Assembly: GCF_003597395.2 (NCBI RefSeq)
Contig: NC_133770.1
Coordinates: 18,404,969 to 18,468,968 of the forward strand
Reading direction: 5' to 3'
DNA: 64,000 nt
Origin: Chelonoidis abingdonii
Taxonomy: Eukaryota; Chordata; Testudines; Testudinidae
Of this stretch, positions 22,230 through 32,070 are shown one piece after another. The first letter of the stretch is position 1. Each line of letters starts with the position of its first letter. The translations under genes were made by a program, and so were the position numbers. Below the pieces are notes generated by a model. The model worked only from the letters and a program-made list of their open reading frames with translations, was not told where the DNA came from and ran no database searches.

Positions 22230-23105
22230 TCCGCTAACGACAGTGGCGACTTGTTTCACCCATTCGATCTTTCATCTGGGTCCAGCACTTTGCCCTGGCA
22301 CTTAACGGGCTCACATGCCCATAGGATACACGTAAAGCACCTTTCAAATGAAAGGAATTTCACTCTATACTTTAAATATTAGGTGTAAAGGTATCCTGCA
22401 GTATATCACAGAATGTATTTCCTAAGCTGTGCGTAACCTGTTGATTCTGAAATCCCGCAGATGAAAAGGTTGATTACTTCTTCGTTTTTAACATATATTA
22501 TTTGCCTACCATCGACAAGCTGTAAACAGAAAATATTAACCAGAGCAAAAGGATAAACTAACTTGCACAGTAGCTTCATTTTAATATATCAACACTCCCT
22601 AACCTGCAACAGATGCTGGAAAGCTACAGGCTAATCAGTTGACATATATTAAAAAATAACGCAGCAGTAATGTAGCTATGTACCTCTTGTGCCACCTTGA
22701 TGTAACTAGCTGGTTCCTAAGCACTTTACAAAGGCATATGAAATTTGCCTACCACATTACTAACTGAGTTAACCCTGACCTCTATATTTAAGTGTGTTCT
22801 TGCACCATATACGTGATAATAAAGGTGGGTCAACCAAGCCTTTCCCACAGACACATCTTATGTCATGCATTGGTCGTTACTCTATGCTGTTCTGTTATGG
22901 GTGATAAGTAGAGCAAAGAATCACGTGGCACTCTTATAGACTAACAGACGTTTTGGAGCAGAGGCTTTCGTGGGTGAATACATCCGACCGAAGTGGGTAT
23001 TCACCATGACAAGCTCATGTCCAAAAACATCTGGTTAGTTCTACTAAGATGCCAACAGGATTCTTTCTCGTTTTACAGATCCGACCTAACACGGCACCCC
23101 TGCTG
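22230..23105 (+). repeat. Indel-rich second copy of 18.98-19.74 kb
   Basis: Collinear with about 18980-19738: 'ctaacgacagtgg', 'gtaatgtag', 'cttgatgtaact', 'tatgtcatgcatt', then the whole PLE foldback and 'acggcacccctg'. The later copy is longer (about 870 against 755 bp) and differs mainly by scattered 1-3 base insertions and deletions. Both copies share private variants in the foldback ('aagatgcc' where the opposite arm predicts 'aaggtgcc', and 'acatctg' for 'acgtctg'). They therefore derive from one locus rather than from two independent insertions. Confidence 0.8.
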
Positions 23106-23149
23106 ATATATTATGGGGTGATATCACTCTGTTGTCCACACAGGGGATG

Positions 23150-23335
23150 ACAGGTTTCAGAGTAGCAGCTGTTGTAGTCTGTATCCATCAAAACGAACAG
23201 GAATACTTGTGGCACTTTAGAGACTAACAAATTTATTTGAGCGTAAGGTTTGTGGGTACAGCCACTTCAATCAGACATCATTTGTGTGCTCTAAGGTGCC
23301 ACAAGTACTCCTGTTCTTTTTTTTAGGGTAATGAC
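23150..23335. mobile_element. Second type of PLE-like foldback repeat
   Basis: Left arm 'gtttcagagtagcagc' ... 'aatacttgtggcac' ... 'agactaacaaattt'; right arm 'ctctaaggtgccacaagtac' and 'tcctgttcttttt'. This is another very common turtle repeat with the same architecture as the 19.56-kb foldback. Several small indels relative to its own opposite arm suggest that the low-quality sequence extends into it. Confidence 0.65.
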
Positions 23336-23879
23336 AGTTACTTTGGATCCTTGCACATGTTTTTACTAGTTTATGTTGCTCTTTCTTTTGCTTTTATAGA
23401 TTTAAAGTCCAGAACAAGGCCATTGTGATAATCTTATTTGAACCTTCTGGCATAATCTAGATCCTGACCCCTGGCTGCTCACCGCCATAGGCATTAATGA
23501 TTATGTGCCTGTATGACCTCTGAAACAGATTCTCAGTCACCTGCAGGCCTGGGAGCTCTTGTGTGAGGAAGTACGGGTTCCAGGTTGTATTTTTAACCTA
23601 TCGCTTCGAGTTCAGTGCGGGTGTTTGAGGTTGTGCAGATGTCTGTCACAGGAGCTTTGCTTCCTCAACATTGATGACTTTCTGGGAAGAGGTGGCGCCA
23701 CTCACTGAGTGGGAAAGAGTGTTTTTGTGCACCAAGTTGTTAACTAATGAGGAGAATGTTGAAACAACTCGCAACTGGTGGGTCGGGAATAAAAATCTAA
23801 GGGGTGAAGCAGTCCAGGAGAGCAGCCACTTCTCAAGGAGACAACTATTAAAGCACAACTGCAAGCTACTCCTGATTTG
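23336..23879. other. Unassigned sequence
   Basis: No clear family. The overlapping frames at 23646-23987 (-) and 23671-23880 (+) lack domains. The right end may already be decayed CR1. Confidence 0.4.
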
Positions 23880-24788
23880 AAGGAAAAGATAGGAAAGAAA
23901 TAGGAAAAAAGGCCAGCTATGGCCCCATTGGAGCTCTTTAATGACCAGAGAACTCAAACAAGGAATCCCTATGAAAACTGGAAACATGGCTGAATTGCTA
24001 AGTTAGGGACACAAATGAACAGGACAAGGCTTGACAGGGACAAATCAGAAGGCTAAGAGCACAATGATGTTACAACCTAGCAAGACATAAAAAGCGCAAA
24101 AAAGAAGAGGTTCGGTTCAAATACATTAGGAACAAGATAAAAAGAAGATGACAACATAGAAAATGTAGGTCCTTTCCTTAGCAGAGGAAAGAGAAGCTAA
24201 TAAATGATCGTATTCCAAAGAAGGCTGTGGTATACGCTATTTTGCTTCAAGTATCAGAGGGTTAGCCATGTTAGTCCTGGATTTGTAAAGCAAGCAAAGA
24301 GTCCTGTGGCACCTTATAGAGCTAAAGATCATTCGAGCATGGACGCTTCGTGCGTGTTGAACACCACTTTTCGCTGCTTCCCGGGATGCCATGTAGTGGA
24401 AATTTCGTGTGCAGGTAATATATCTTGCAACGAAAGAAGGCCAGGCTAGAGTATTACGAGGTTAGTCTCAGTCACGGGAGGATGAGGGGCCTCCTTCTTG
24501 CAGTTGAGATGTTGAAACCAAGAATGAGAAACTGCTTTTGTAGTTGGCTACATTCACAGTCCTTTGTTAATCTGAGCTGATGGTCGTTCAAAATTTCGCA
24601 GATGAACTGGAACTCATGCAGTTTGCGCTTTGAACTCTGGTCATTCACCCACGAAAGCTAATGCTCCATACGCTATCGTTAGTCTATAGATGCCACAGAC
24701 TCTTTTGTGGCTCATTTACCATAGCCAGACTAAACGGCCAACCCTTTTTGATACTTGAACACCATGCCCAAGGCCTGCATTTAGCCGT

Positions 24789-25832
24789 ATGGAGTGGAAA
24801 TCCATCAACTTCCTCGAAGAAACGTGCACCAAGTACAGAAGCCATCACTTCGGGCATTGCCATCTACTGAAGACTGTATGTATAGTGGACTTTCTGACTC
24901 AGACCCTATGCCCCGCATCCCAGCTATTCTCCCGATACACCATTGATTTCCTTGAGAGAAACTACAATGCATTGGTGACTTCCAGAAACACACATCCTAA
25001 GCACCGATGGATATAGAGGCTCTCTACACAAACATCCCACACACAGAATGGAATACAACTGTCAGAAACAGTATCGGCTGATGATTGCCATAGCACAAGT
25101 GGTTATTGAGTCCTTGTGCCTTTTATCCCCACACAAACTATTTCAAATTTGATGACAATTCTAATCCCAGATCAGTGGCCCCTATGGGGCCACCCACATG
25201 GCCCACAATATGACCAACATTTTTATGCTGAACCTGGAACAATGCTTCCCAGCTCTTTGTCCACTTCACACCCCTTCTCACCTACCTACATTGCATGACA
25301 TCTTCATCATCTGACCCATGAAGAAGCAGACTCTGGAAAAATTCCACCATGATGTTCAGCAACTTCCACCGCCACGATCACTCTCAGCCTGGGGCCAATC
25401 TACAGGAGTTCCCCTTCCTAGCACACCCCGTGGTGCACACATAAGTGGATGGTCAGTTAAATCCCACGCCTATAGGGCCGAAAACCTGGCTGACCCCTAT
25501 GCCTTGACCTTCATGGCCTCCCACTTCCATCCCTAGGCAACCACACGATTCCGATTGCCCTACAGCCAAGCACAATGAGGTACACCGCATTCTGCTCACC
25601 CCTCAGACAGAAGCCAACACCCTACCAAAATCTTCCCAAGCATTCTCAAAACTACAATACCACACAAGGAATAATAAGGAAACAGGTTCAACAGGCCAGA
25701 TTGTTACCCAGAAGCCTCGCTACTGGCAGACAAACCAAGAAAGAAACCAGCAGAACTCCACTGGCCAACACATACAGTCCCCAGCTAAAACTCTCCACGC
25801 ACATCAGGATCTACAACCCATCCTGGAAATGA
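24789..25832 (+). pseudogene. Broken PLE reverse transcriptase region
   Basis: Successive short frames at 24789-25016, 25116-25298, 25318-25536 and 25575-25832 hold pieces in the order expected for a PLE RT. These include FLERNYNALVTSRNTHPKH, a degraded GTxMAPxYAN-like block (WGHPHGPQYDQHFYAEPGTM at 25116-25298) and a following LEKFHHDVQQL segment. The YIDD-type catalytic box is not intact: only 'HLHHLTHEE'-like text remains in another frame. RT activity is impossible. Confidence 0.7.
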
Positions 25833-25909
25833 TCCCTCACTTTCACTGGCCTTGGTGGAGGCCAGTCCTCGCCCACAGCAACCTGAACATATTCTCACCA
25901 TAACTGCAC

Positions 25910-26254
25910 ATGCACCATAGTAACTCTAGCTCAGGAACCAATCCATGCAACAAACCTCGATGCCAACTCTGCCCACATATCTACACAGCGACACACATCA
26001 CAGGACCTAACCAGATCAGTCACACATCACTGGTTCATTCACCTGCACGTCACACAAGAAGAAATATACTCTGTCATATGCCAGCAATGCCCCTCTGCTA
26101 TGTACATCGCGCCATTGGACAGTCCCTACAGAAAAGGATAAATGGACACAAATCAGATATTAGGAAGGCAATATACAAAACCTGTAGGAGAAAACACTTT
26201 AGCCCTCCTGGACACCACAATGGCAGATTTAAAGGTAGCCATCCTGCAGCATAA
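25910..26254 (+). pseudogene. PLE C-terminal Cys cluster and GIY-YIG remnant
   Basis: The longest PLE frame (114 aa). It contains CNKPRCQLCPHIYT, a Cys-rich linker typical of Neptune-type PLEs, and later GQSLQKRINGHKSDIRK, matching the helix after the GIY-YIG strands. The strand carrying the second half of the motif reads CQQCPSAMYIA in a different frame. A frameshift therefore lies near 26100, and the usual Gly after YI is Ala. Family knowledge: this nuclease nicks the target DNA. Confidence 0.72.
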
Positions 26255-28080
26255 AAACTTCAGGACCAGACTTCAAAGAAACTGCTGAGCTCCAGTTCAT
26301 CTGCAAATTTGACACCCATCAGCTCAGCATTAAACAAAGACTTGTGAATGGCTAGCCAACTACCAAAGCAGTTTCCTCTCTTCCTTGTTATTCGCACCTC
26401 AACTGCTAGAGAGAGCCTCATCTTCCCTGATTGAACTAACCTCGTTATCTCTAGCCTGCTTCTCGCTTGCATATATATACTTGCCCCAGGAAATTTCCAC
26501 TACATGCATCCGACGAAGTGGGTATTCACCCATGAAGGCTCATGCTCCAATACAACTGTTAGTCTATAAGGTGCCACAGGACTCTTTGCTATTTTGCTTC
26601 AGTTTCCCTAAAAAGTTTAATGGTGATAAGATACTCAAGAAAATGAACAACAATGGCAAAGGAATGCAAGCCAAAATAGTGAAAGAAGAGGTTAAAGGCA
26701 TTCAGAGAAGATAGATATATTCAAATAGATGGGGCTTGGTGAAATTCATACTAGGTTACTTATGGAACTAGCTGAAGTAATCATGGAATCGTTAGCAAGT
26801 ATCTTCAAGAACTCATGGAGGATGGGTGAGGTCCCAGAGCACTGGAAAAGGGAAAACATAGTACCTATCTTTAAAAAGGGGAACAAAGAAGACCCAGGGA
26901 ATTATAGCCCAGTCAGCTAACTTTGATACCTGGAAAGATACTGGAACATATTATTAAACAATCAATTTGTAACCACCTAGAGAATAACATGGTTATAAGG
27001 AATAGCCAACATGGATTTGTCAAGACCAAGCAATGCCATATCAACCTAATTTTCTTCTTTGACAGGGTTACTTGCCTCATGGATGAAGAGAAGCAGTAGA
27101 TTTGATATAACTTGATTTTTCTGAGCCTTTTGACACAGTCCAACATGACTTTCTCATAAGTAAACATCAGAAGTGTGGTCTAGATTAAATTACAATAAAG
27201 TGGGTGCACAACTGATTGAAAACTGTACTCAACACCAAGCTGCAAGCGGTTGTATGCACTTTGGAGGGCAGGATTAGAATTCAAAACAACCTTGTCAAAT
27301 TAGAGAATTGGTCTGAAATCAACAAGATGAAATTTAATAAAGGCAAGTGCAAAGTACTTCATTTAGGAAGGAAAAATCAAATATTCAGCTACAAAATGGG
27401 CAATAACTAAGTAGGTGGCAGTGCTTTTAGGTTATAGTGGATCACAAATTGAATATGAGTCAACAATGTGATGCAGTTGTGAAAAATGCTGATATCATTC
27501 TGGGGAGTGTTTGCAATGTGGTATGTAAGAGACAGGAGATAATTGTACTGCTCTACTGGGCACTGGTGAGGCCTGAGCTAGAATACTGTGTCCAATTCTG
27601 GGTGCCACACTTTGAGACAAATCGGACCGTGTCCGGAAGAGAGCAAAGACATGATAAAAGGTTTAGAAAACCTGATCTATGAGGAAAGGTTAAAAAAATT
27701 GGGCATGTTTAGTGTTGAGAAAAGAAGACTGGGGCGGGACCTGATAGCAGTCATCAAATATACTAAGGGCTGTTATAAAGATGATGGTGCTCAATTGTTC
27801 TGCATGTCCTCTTAAGGTAGAACAAAAAGTAATGGGCTTAATCTAAGGCAAGGCAGATTTAGGTTAGATTTTAGGAGAAACTTTCTAACTATGATGGTAG
27901 CTAACCTCTGGAATCGGCTTCCAAGGGAGGTTGTGCAATCCCCATCGCTGGAGGTTTTTAAGAATAGGTTAGGTGAACACCTATCAGGGATGGTCTAGGT
28001 TTGCTTGGTCCTGCCTGATGCAGGCGGCTGGACTTGTTGATGTCTAGAGGTTCTTTCCATGACTACATTTATGTCATTAT

Positions 28081-29903
28081 TTAACTTGGGCCCTGTAACA
28101 TCACCCAATAAATTTGGTATCAAACCCACAACTTGTTGCTGAACTAAAGCGCATCTTTTTGAAGACATCCCAGCTTAATTTCAAGACTTCAGGTGATGCA
28201 GAATCTACTAATATCCATTGGAAAGAATATTTTTAAATTTTGGTTAGTAGGGGCTATTGGGTAAAAGAGAGTGTCAGTGTTGTGTGTGTTGTTCTTATAG
28301 AGGAAAGACTTTTGTGAGGAGGAAGGTTTGTTGTGTCTCCTAAAGACACAGTTTCTGTGTTTATAACTGCATGTTATACATAGGAAGTACAAAATATGAC
28401 AGATGTGTGTATGTATGTAACAGCATCCCAGTGCAAGAAGGCAAAGGGCTCACTGATATCTGGTAGTGTGTGCATCAGCTGGCCTGACCAGTTCAATGTA
28501 CCCCAACTCTCTAATGTCATAATCTGTATCTAAAAGGTGCCATGTAAGATATCAATAGAAAGCTAATGACATACTGATCATTATTAAGTGGAATATGTAT
28601 GGAAGGCAAATTCAAATTTGCAAACACATTGGGAACTGTGTTCTTAAAATGTGTCTGCTGGCAGGGCTGAAGTTATTCTACCCTACACAAAGGAATTTGT
28701 TTTGCCTTAAAGACTCCATGTCATCTTCCTCACAGCTTGAATGAACTTTAGTGGGTGTGTGTAATCTTCAGAAGAATCAATTTCAAAAGTTAATTTGACT
28801 ATAAAAAATTGGGATTCTTTCCCCCTTTCTATCCTTCACCTAAGAAGATAAAGGAACTGAGTACTTTGGGTTTAGTGGGAGATCTTTAACAGAGGGGTGA
28901 TCAGCCATCTTGCTGGAAGGTAGTGTGATAAGAATCTTAGCTTGAACCAAGACTGTTGTTTTGTTAAGTCTTAGCCTCTAGAAAACATTTTTAGTTTTTG
29001 TTTGTAACCATTTCTAACACTATGCTTCATACTTGAACTCACTTAAAATCCTAGCTCCTTCATAAACTTGTTTTACTTTAAATCTAAACCAACCTAGTGC
29101 TGTGCTTGAACTGAAGTGGTAGTTAAAGCCAGTTCCAGTGATAAGCTGGGCAGTTTGTCTCTTTAGAGGAGCAAACAAACGTATTATTCCTCTGAATGGT
29201 CCAGGAGAGGGCTGGACATTGCAGAGCATGTGGTTTTGAGAAAACTTGGAACTGAGGGATGTTGGGGTCATTTTGCCAAGTGTAACCAAAAAGCTGGTGG
29301 AGACGAGAGTGAGGCTGTTATGTTGTAAACAGGCAGCTGGGGTCAGAGTGCTGAAGTAGAGTTGCAAGGCACATGCTCAGGGGGTGCATGCTTGCCTGCT
29401 AGCTTTTTGTGTCCGAGATGTGAGCTACAGCAGCCGTGCACTTAAGGCAGCCAAGTGTATAGGGCAGGTGATGACACAACGTTTCACTGATCTGGACTGC
29501 ACCAGAATGCAACAAGGTATAATATAAAATATGACATCAGTAGGTACTGGATGATGGGCATCATAAAATAAATCCTCCATTAAATGTATGTTAAAAATGT
29601 TGAACTTATATCCACTGAAACTGAATTTAATAAAATGCCACATTCAAGGGCTCAATTCATTTAATGATGTGTTGCCCTATATTTTTTTATTGGTTCATGT
29701 CAATAAACATGGGGAAAGTTTAAGATGCATTCGTTCTACAAGAATATTTTTTGTGATGTTCCAAAACCTTTCCTCCCTTTTCTTAAAAGGACACTGACAA
29801 GTTCTTTAAGCAATTGATAGTCAAACCACCACTTTGGGCACCAGTGCCGGCACTTCAGGTTTTTGTGAAAAATACTTGGGCTTGCCTGACTCCAGCTTAA
29901 TGA
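28081..29903. other. Unassigned sequence
   Basis: About 1.8 kb with no repeat I can name. Frames at 28189-28392, 29020-29367 and 29425-29797 have no domain and no splice context. TG-rich stretches near 28262-28300 and 28400-28420 are not true microsatellites. Confidence 0.5.
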
Positions 29904-29911
29904 GCAGCATG

Positions 29912-30177
29912 CAGGGGCGGCTCTAGACATTTTGCCGCTCCAAGCACGGCAGCATGCTGCAGGGGGGGCTCTGCCGGTCGCCAGTCCCACGGCTCTGGTG
30001 GACCTCCCACAGGCGTGCCTGCAGAGGGTCCACTGGTCCTGCGGCTTCGGTGGACCTCCCGCAGGCATGCCTGCAGGAGGTCCACAGGAGCTGTGGGACC
30101 TGCGACAGGCAGAGTGCCCCCCGCAGCATGCCACCCCAAGCACGCCCTTGGTGTGCTGGGGCCTGGAGCTGCCCCTG
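29912..30177. mobile_element. hAT MITE, 'ggcggctctag' family
   Basis: 266 bp with TIRs 'caggggcggctctag' and 'ctggagctgcccctg' and a perfect 8-bp TSD 'gcagcatg' (29904-29911, 30178-30185). The GC-rich interior repeats 'ggtccac'/'gtggacctccc' units on both arms. The four or five overlapping frames of 90-200 codons across it on both strands are foldback shadows. Confidence 0.9.
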
Positions 30178-30185
30178 GCAGCATG

Positions 30186-30816
30186 TGGCTGGAAGCAGAT
30201 TGTGCAGGCAGGAAGAGACAATGTCAAAAGGCAGCTAATACCTCCAGGCTGCTGCTGGCCACCGACATAACCCATCCACCTCCTGTTCCCTGGTGACAGC
30301 GCAGGCAGGAAGGGGTTAAGCCCAGGCAACCTGACTGCAAGGGCTTCAGCAAACTCAGCCAGAGAGGTGGTTTAGCAGAGGAGGCTGCCTAGGGGGCAGA
30401 GGAGACCCACACTCCCTGGGGGCAAGGGTGGGTGAAGAGGTTGCTAAGCCCCTGCCCAGGGGCTACTGTTGAACCTTTGGGTTTGAGGTGTGATCAGGCT
30501 AGAAAACGCTTCCTCCCAGCCACTCCAGAGTTTAGCTGGGGGGCAGAGAGGCTTCCCTGTGCCAATGCTGTGCAGGGCTTTGGCACATGCAGGGCTTGGC
30601 TCTTCCTGGCCAGTGCCCCGGACCAGAGGATCTTGGGATTTCCCATGGTACCAGCCCAGCCAGAGGCAGTGGGGGCAGGAAAGAGCCTGCCAGCTGGGCT
30701 GTTGGTGAGCTGAGCACTCCAACCAGGGGCTGCTTCTCTGCACAGTGCTGAGAGTCAGAGCCGCCCCACTGGGGGGGATATGGAGGAGCAGCAGGATTTG
30801 AGGGGGGGCAAAAGGG
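30186..30816. other. GC-rich unassigned DNA
   Basis: GC-rich with several overlapping open frames on both strands (for example 30432-30743), as expected from low stop-codon frequency. No domain and no canonical exon. It could be part of an older transposon. Confidence 0.45.
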
Positions 30817-30971
30817 AATCATAGATTATTAGGGTTGGAAGGGACCTCAGGAGATCATCTAGTTCAACCCCCTGCTCAAAGCAGGACTAACCCCCAAATG
30901 GCCCCCTCAAGGATTGAACTCACAACTCTGGGTTTAGTAGGCCAATGCTCAAACCACTGAGCTATACCTAG
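30817..30971 (-). mobile_element. tRNA-derived SINE with CR1 tail (Cry / turtle Pol III SINE)
   Basis: On the minus strand the head reads 'agctcagtggtttgagca' (Pol III A box), then 'gagttcaatcctt' (B box), like a tRNA with a long aminoacyl-stem remnant. The body continues into a CR1-type 3' end: on the plus strand 'aatcatagattattagggt' and 'ctcaggagatcatctagtt'. A tRNA head with a CR1-derived tail is the published design of turtle Pol III SINEs, mobilised by CR1. It is not a functional tRNA, because the fold beyond the B box is lost. Confidence 0.8.
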
Positions 30972-31349
30972 GAAGGAGAGAATAACAACAAGAGAAGTAC
31001 ATAAAGGGCTGATGAGTGGGCAGCAGAGATGACAGACCGGCTGCCGTCTGGTGCCTTCCCACACTCACCGACCACCACAGCTCACAGCGCGCAGCCAGTG
31101 CTGTGGGGAAACGGGATGAGGGGCGGGGTCCTGCTGGCCCAGAGCCAGCACCCAGTGGGGGTTGCGCTGAAGGACCAGTGAGGGGGATGGCTGGCTCTGC
31201 GTGCTGCATAATCGCACCCCCCCCCCCACCAGCTTTGCACACCTACCCCCATCGTCGGCCACTGGACCCTTCCCATTCAGCACTGGGGGGCGAGTGGCTG
31301 GCGAGCAGGGATCCGGCCAGCAGCAGGACCCACCAGTACTGATGAGGGA
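30972..31349. other. GC-rich unassigned DNA
   Basis: CpG-containing and GC-rich, with a C-homopolymer run at about 31217-31229. Overlapping frames on both strands have no domain. Confidence 0.45.
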
Positions 31350-31464
31350 GAGGGAGAAGACAGAAAATATGGGACAATTTGCCCGTTTTAAGAAAAAGTC
31401 GGGACCTCTGCAGGAGGGCTTAGATATGGGACTGTCCCTTTAAAAATGGGACGTCTGGTCACCC
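31350..31464. mobile_element. Tc1/Mariner-like MITE, left-truncated
   Basis: The right end 'gggacgtctggtcaccc' followed by TA (31465-31466) matches the MITEs at 12504 and 59721. Internal 'atgggactgtccctttaaa' and 'gtcgggacc' are shared features. The left TIR is missing. Confidence 0.7.
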
Positions 31465-31810
31465 TACTTGTGGTGCCTCTAAAGATGGTATTTGGGCTGT
31501 ATTTGAGGTGCAGATCCACACAATAATTGCGTTAGTGTGCAGCAAACATCAATTCTTGAGAATGCATTTCCTGGCAATACAAGGACCTACCAGCTAGAAC
31601 TAATGTTACCCTTTATTACCTTATTCATTATAAATCTGTAGTAACAGCCTCTCATTGCAAAGAATAAAGAGTGATGGTAATAAAACCCAGGACAGAATCT
31701 CATCATAAATGCAACAGCTCTTTTTCTCTTGCATCCAGTGGACTCCGTGTGAACTTGGGATCCATGCTCACAAAGGCTATAGATCTGTAGAGTGAAATTA
31801 AGTCACAGGG

Positions 31811-31895
31811 CTAGATCTTCAACTGATGTAAGTTAACCTAGCTGCACGGAAGACAATGGAGCTACATGAGTTTACGCCAGCTGAAGATCTGGCCC
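31811..31895. repeat. GGCCAGATCTTC palindromic repeat
   Basis: 'gctagatcttcaactg' and 'cagctgaagatctggccc' are inverted ends around 'gacaatggagctacatgag'. It lies immediately before a MIR fragment. Confidence 0.7.
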
Positions 31896-31904
31896 ATAAT
31901 ACAG

Positions 31905-32070
31905 CAGATATTAGAATAATAACACTTAGTATCTATATAGTGCTTTGCATGTTCAGTGCACTATACAGACGTTAACTAATTTTTGTAATACCCCAGTAAA
32001 GGAGGCTGAATAAGTATCATCATCTTTATAAACATGGGGAAATTGAAACTGAGGAACAGTAAGGTGTGTC
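31905..32070 (-). mobile_element. MIR SINE fragment
   Basis: The minus strand carries the MIR 3' half: the complement of 'catggggaaattgaaactga' (CAGTTTCCCCATcTGTAAA-type core) and 'atagtgctttgcatgttcag' near the tail. This is an ancient amniote SINE with no target duplication left. Confidence 0.7.

Larger units (their letters stand above)
24250..26587 (+). mobile_element. Neptune-type Penelope-like element (PLE), 2.34 kb
   Basis: Flanked by a perfect 14-bp TSD 'gctattttgcttca' (24236-24249, 26588-26601), of which the first three bases may be shared with the element. Both ends carry the foldback-type terminal sequence: 'gtatcagagggttagcc' at the left and 'ccgacgaagtgggtattcac' ... 'ggtgccacaggactctttgct' at the right. 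The body contains a broken reverse-transcriptase region (about 24790-25850) and a C-terminal region resembling the GIY-YIG endonuclease of Neptune elements (about 25910-26254). Many frameshifts and stops show that it is dead. It is 5'-truncated relative to a full PLE. Confidence 0.82.
23880..28080 (+). mobile_element. CR1 LINE split by a Neptune PLE
   Basis: The left part (23880-24249) holds the CR1 linker between endonuclease and RT, ending in the frame VFQRRLWYTLFCF. The right part (26588-28080) resumes with FPKKFNGDKILKK and RT motifs EHWKRENIVPIFKKGN (26729-26920). Thumb fragments follow (27216-27815), then a degenerate 3' UTR ending near 'ctagaggttctttccatgac'. The catalytic-box region is frameshifted. 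The break coincides with the 14-bp repeat flanking the PLE, so CR1 is the older element. Inactive. Confidence 0.82.

Noticed and set aside
22128..22382. 84-codon plus-strand frame
   Set aside because: It overlaps the noisy duplicate of 18.98 kb, and the matching original sequence is not open, so the frame arises from indels.
29736..30329. 197-codon minus-strand open frame
   Set aside because: It crosses the entire hAT MITE at 29912-30177 including both TSDs, with repeated 'LQACLRE/CRHACGRST'-type text produced by the foldback.
30890..30971. Functional tRNA gene on the minus strand
   Set aside because: A and B boxes are present but continuity into a CR1-type tail and loss of a proper acceptor stem identify a SINE.
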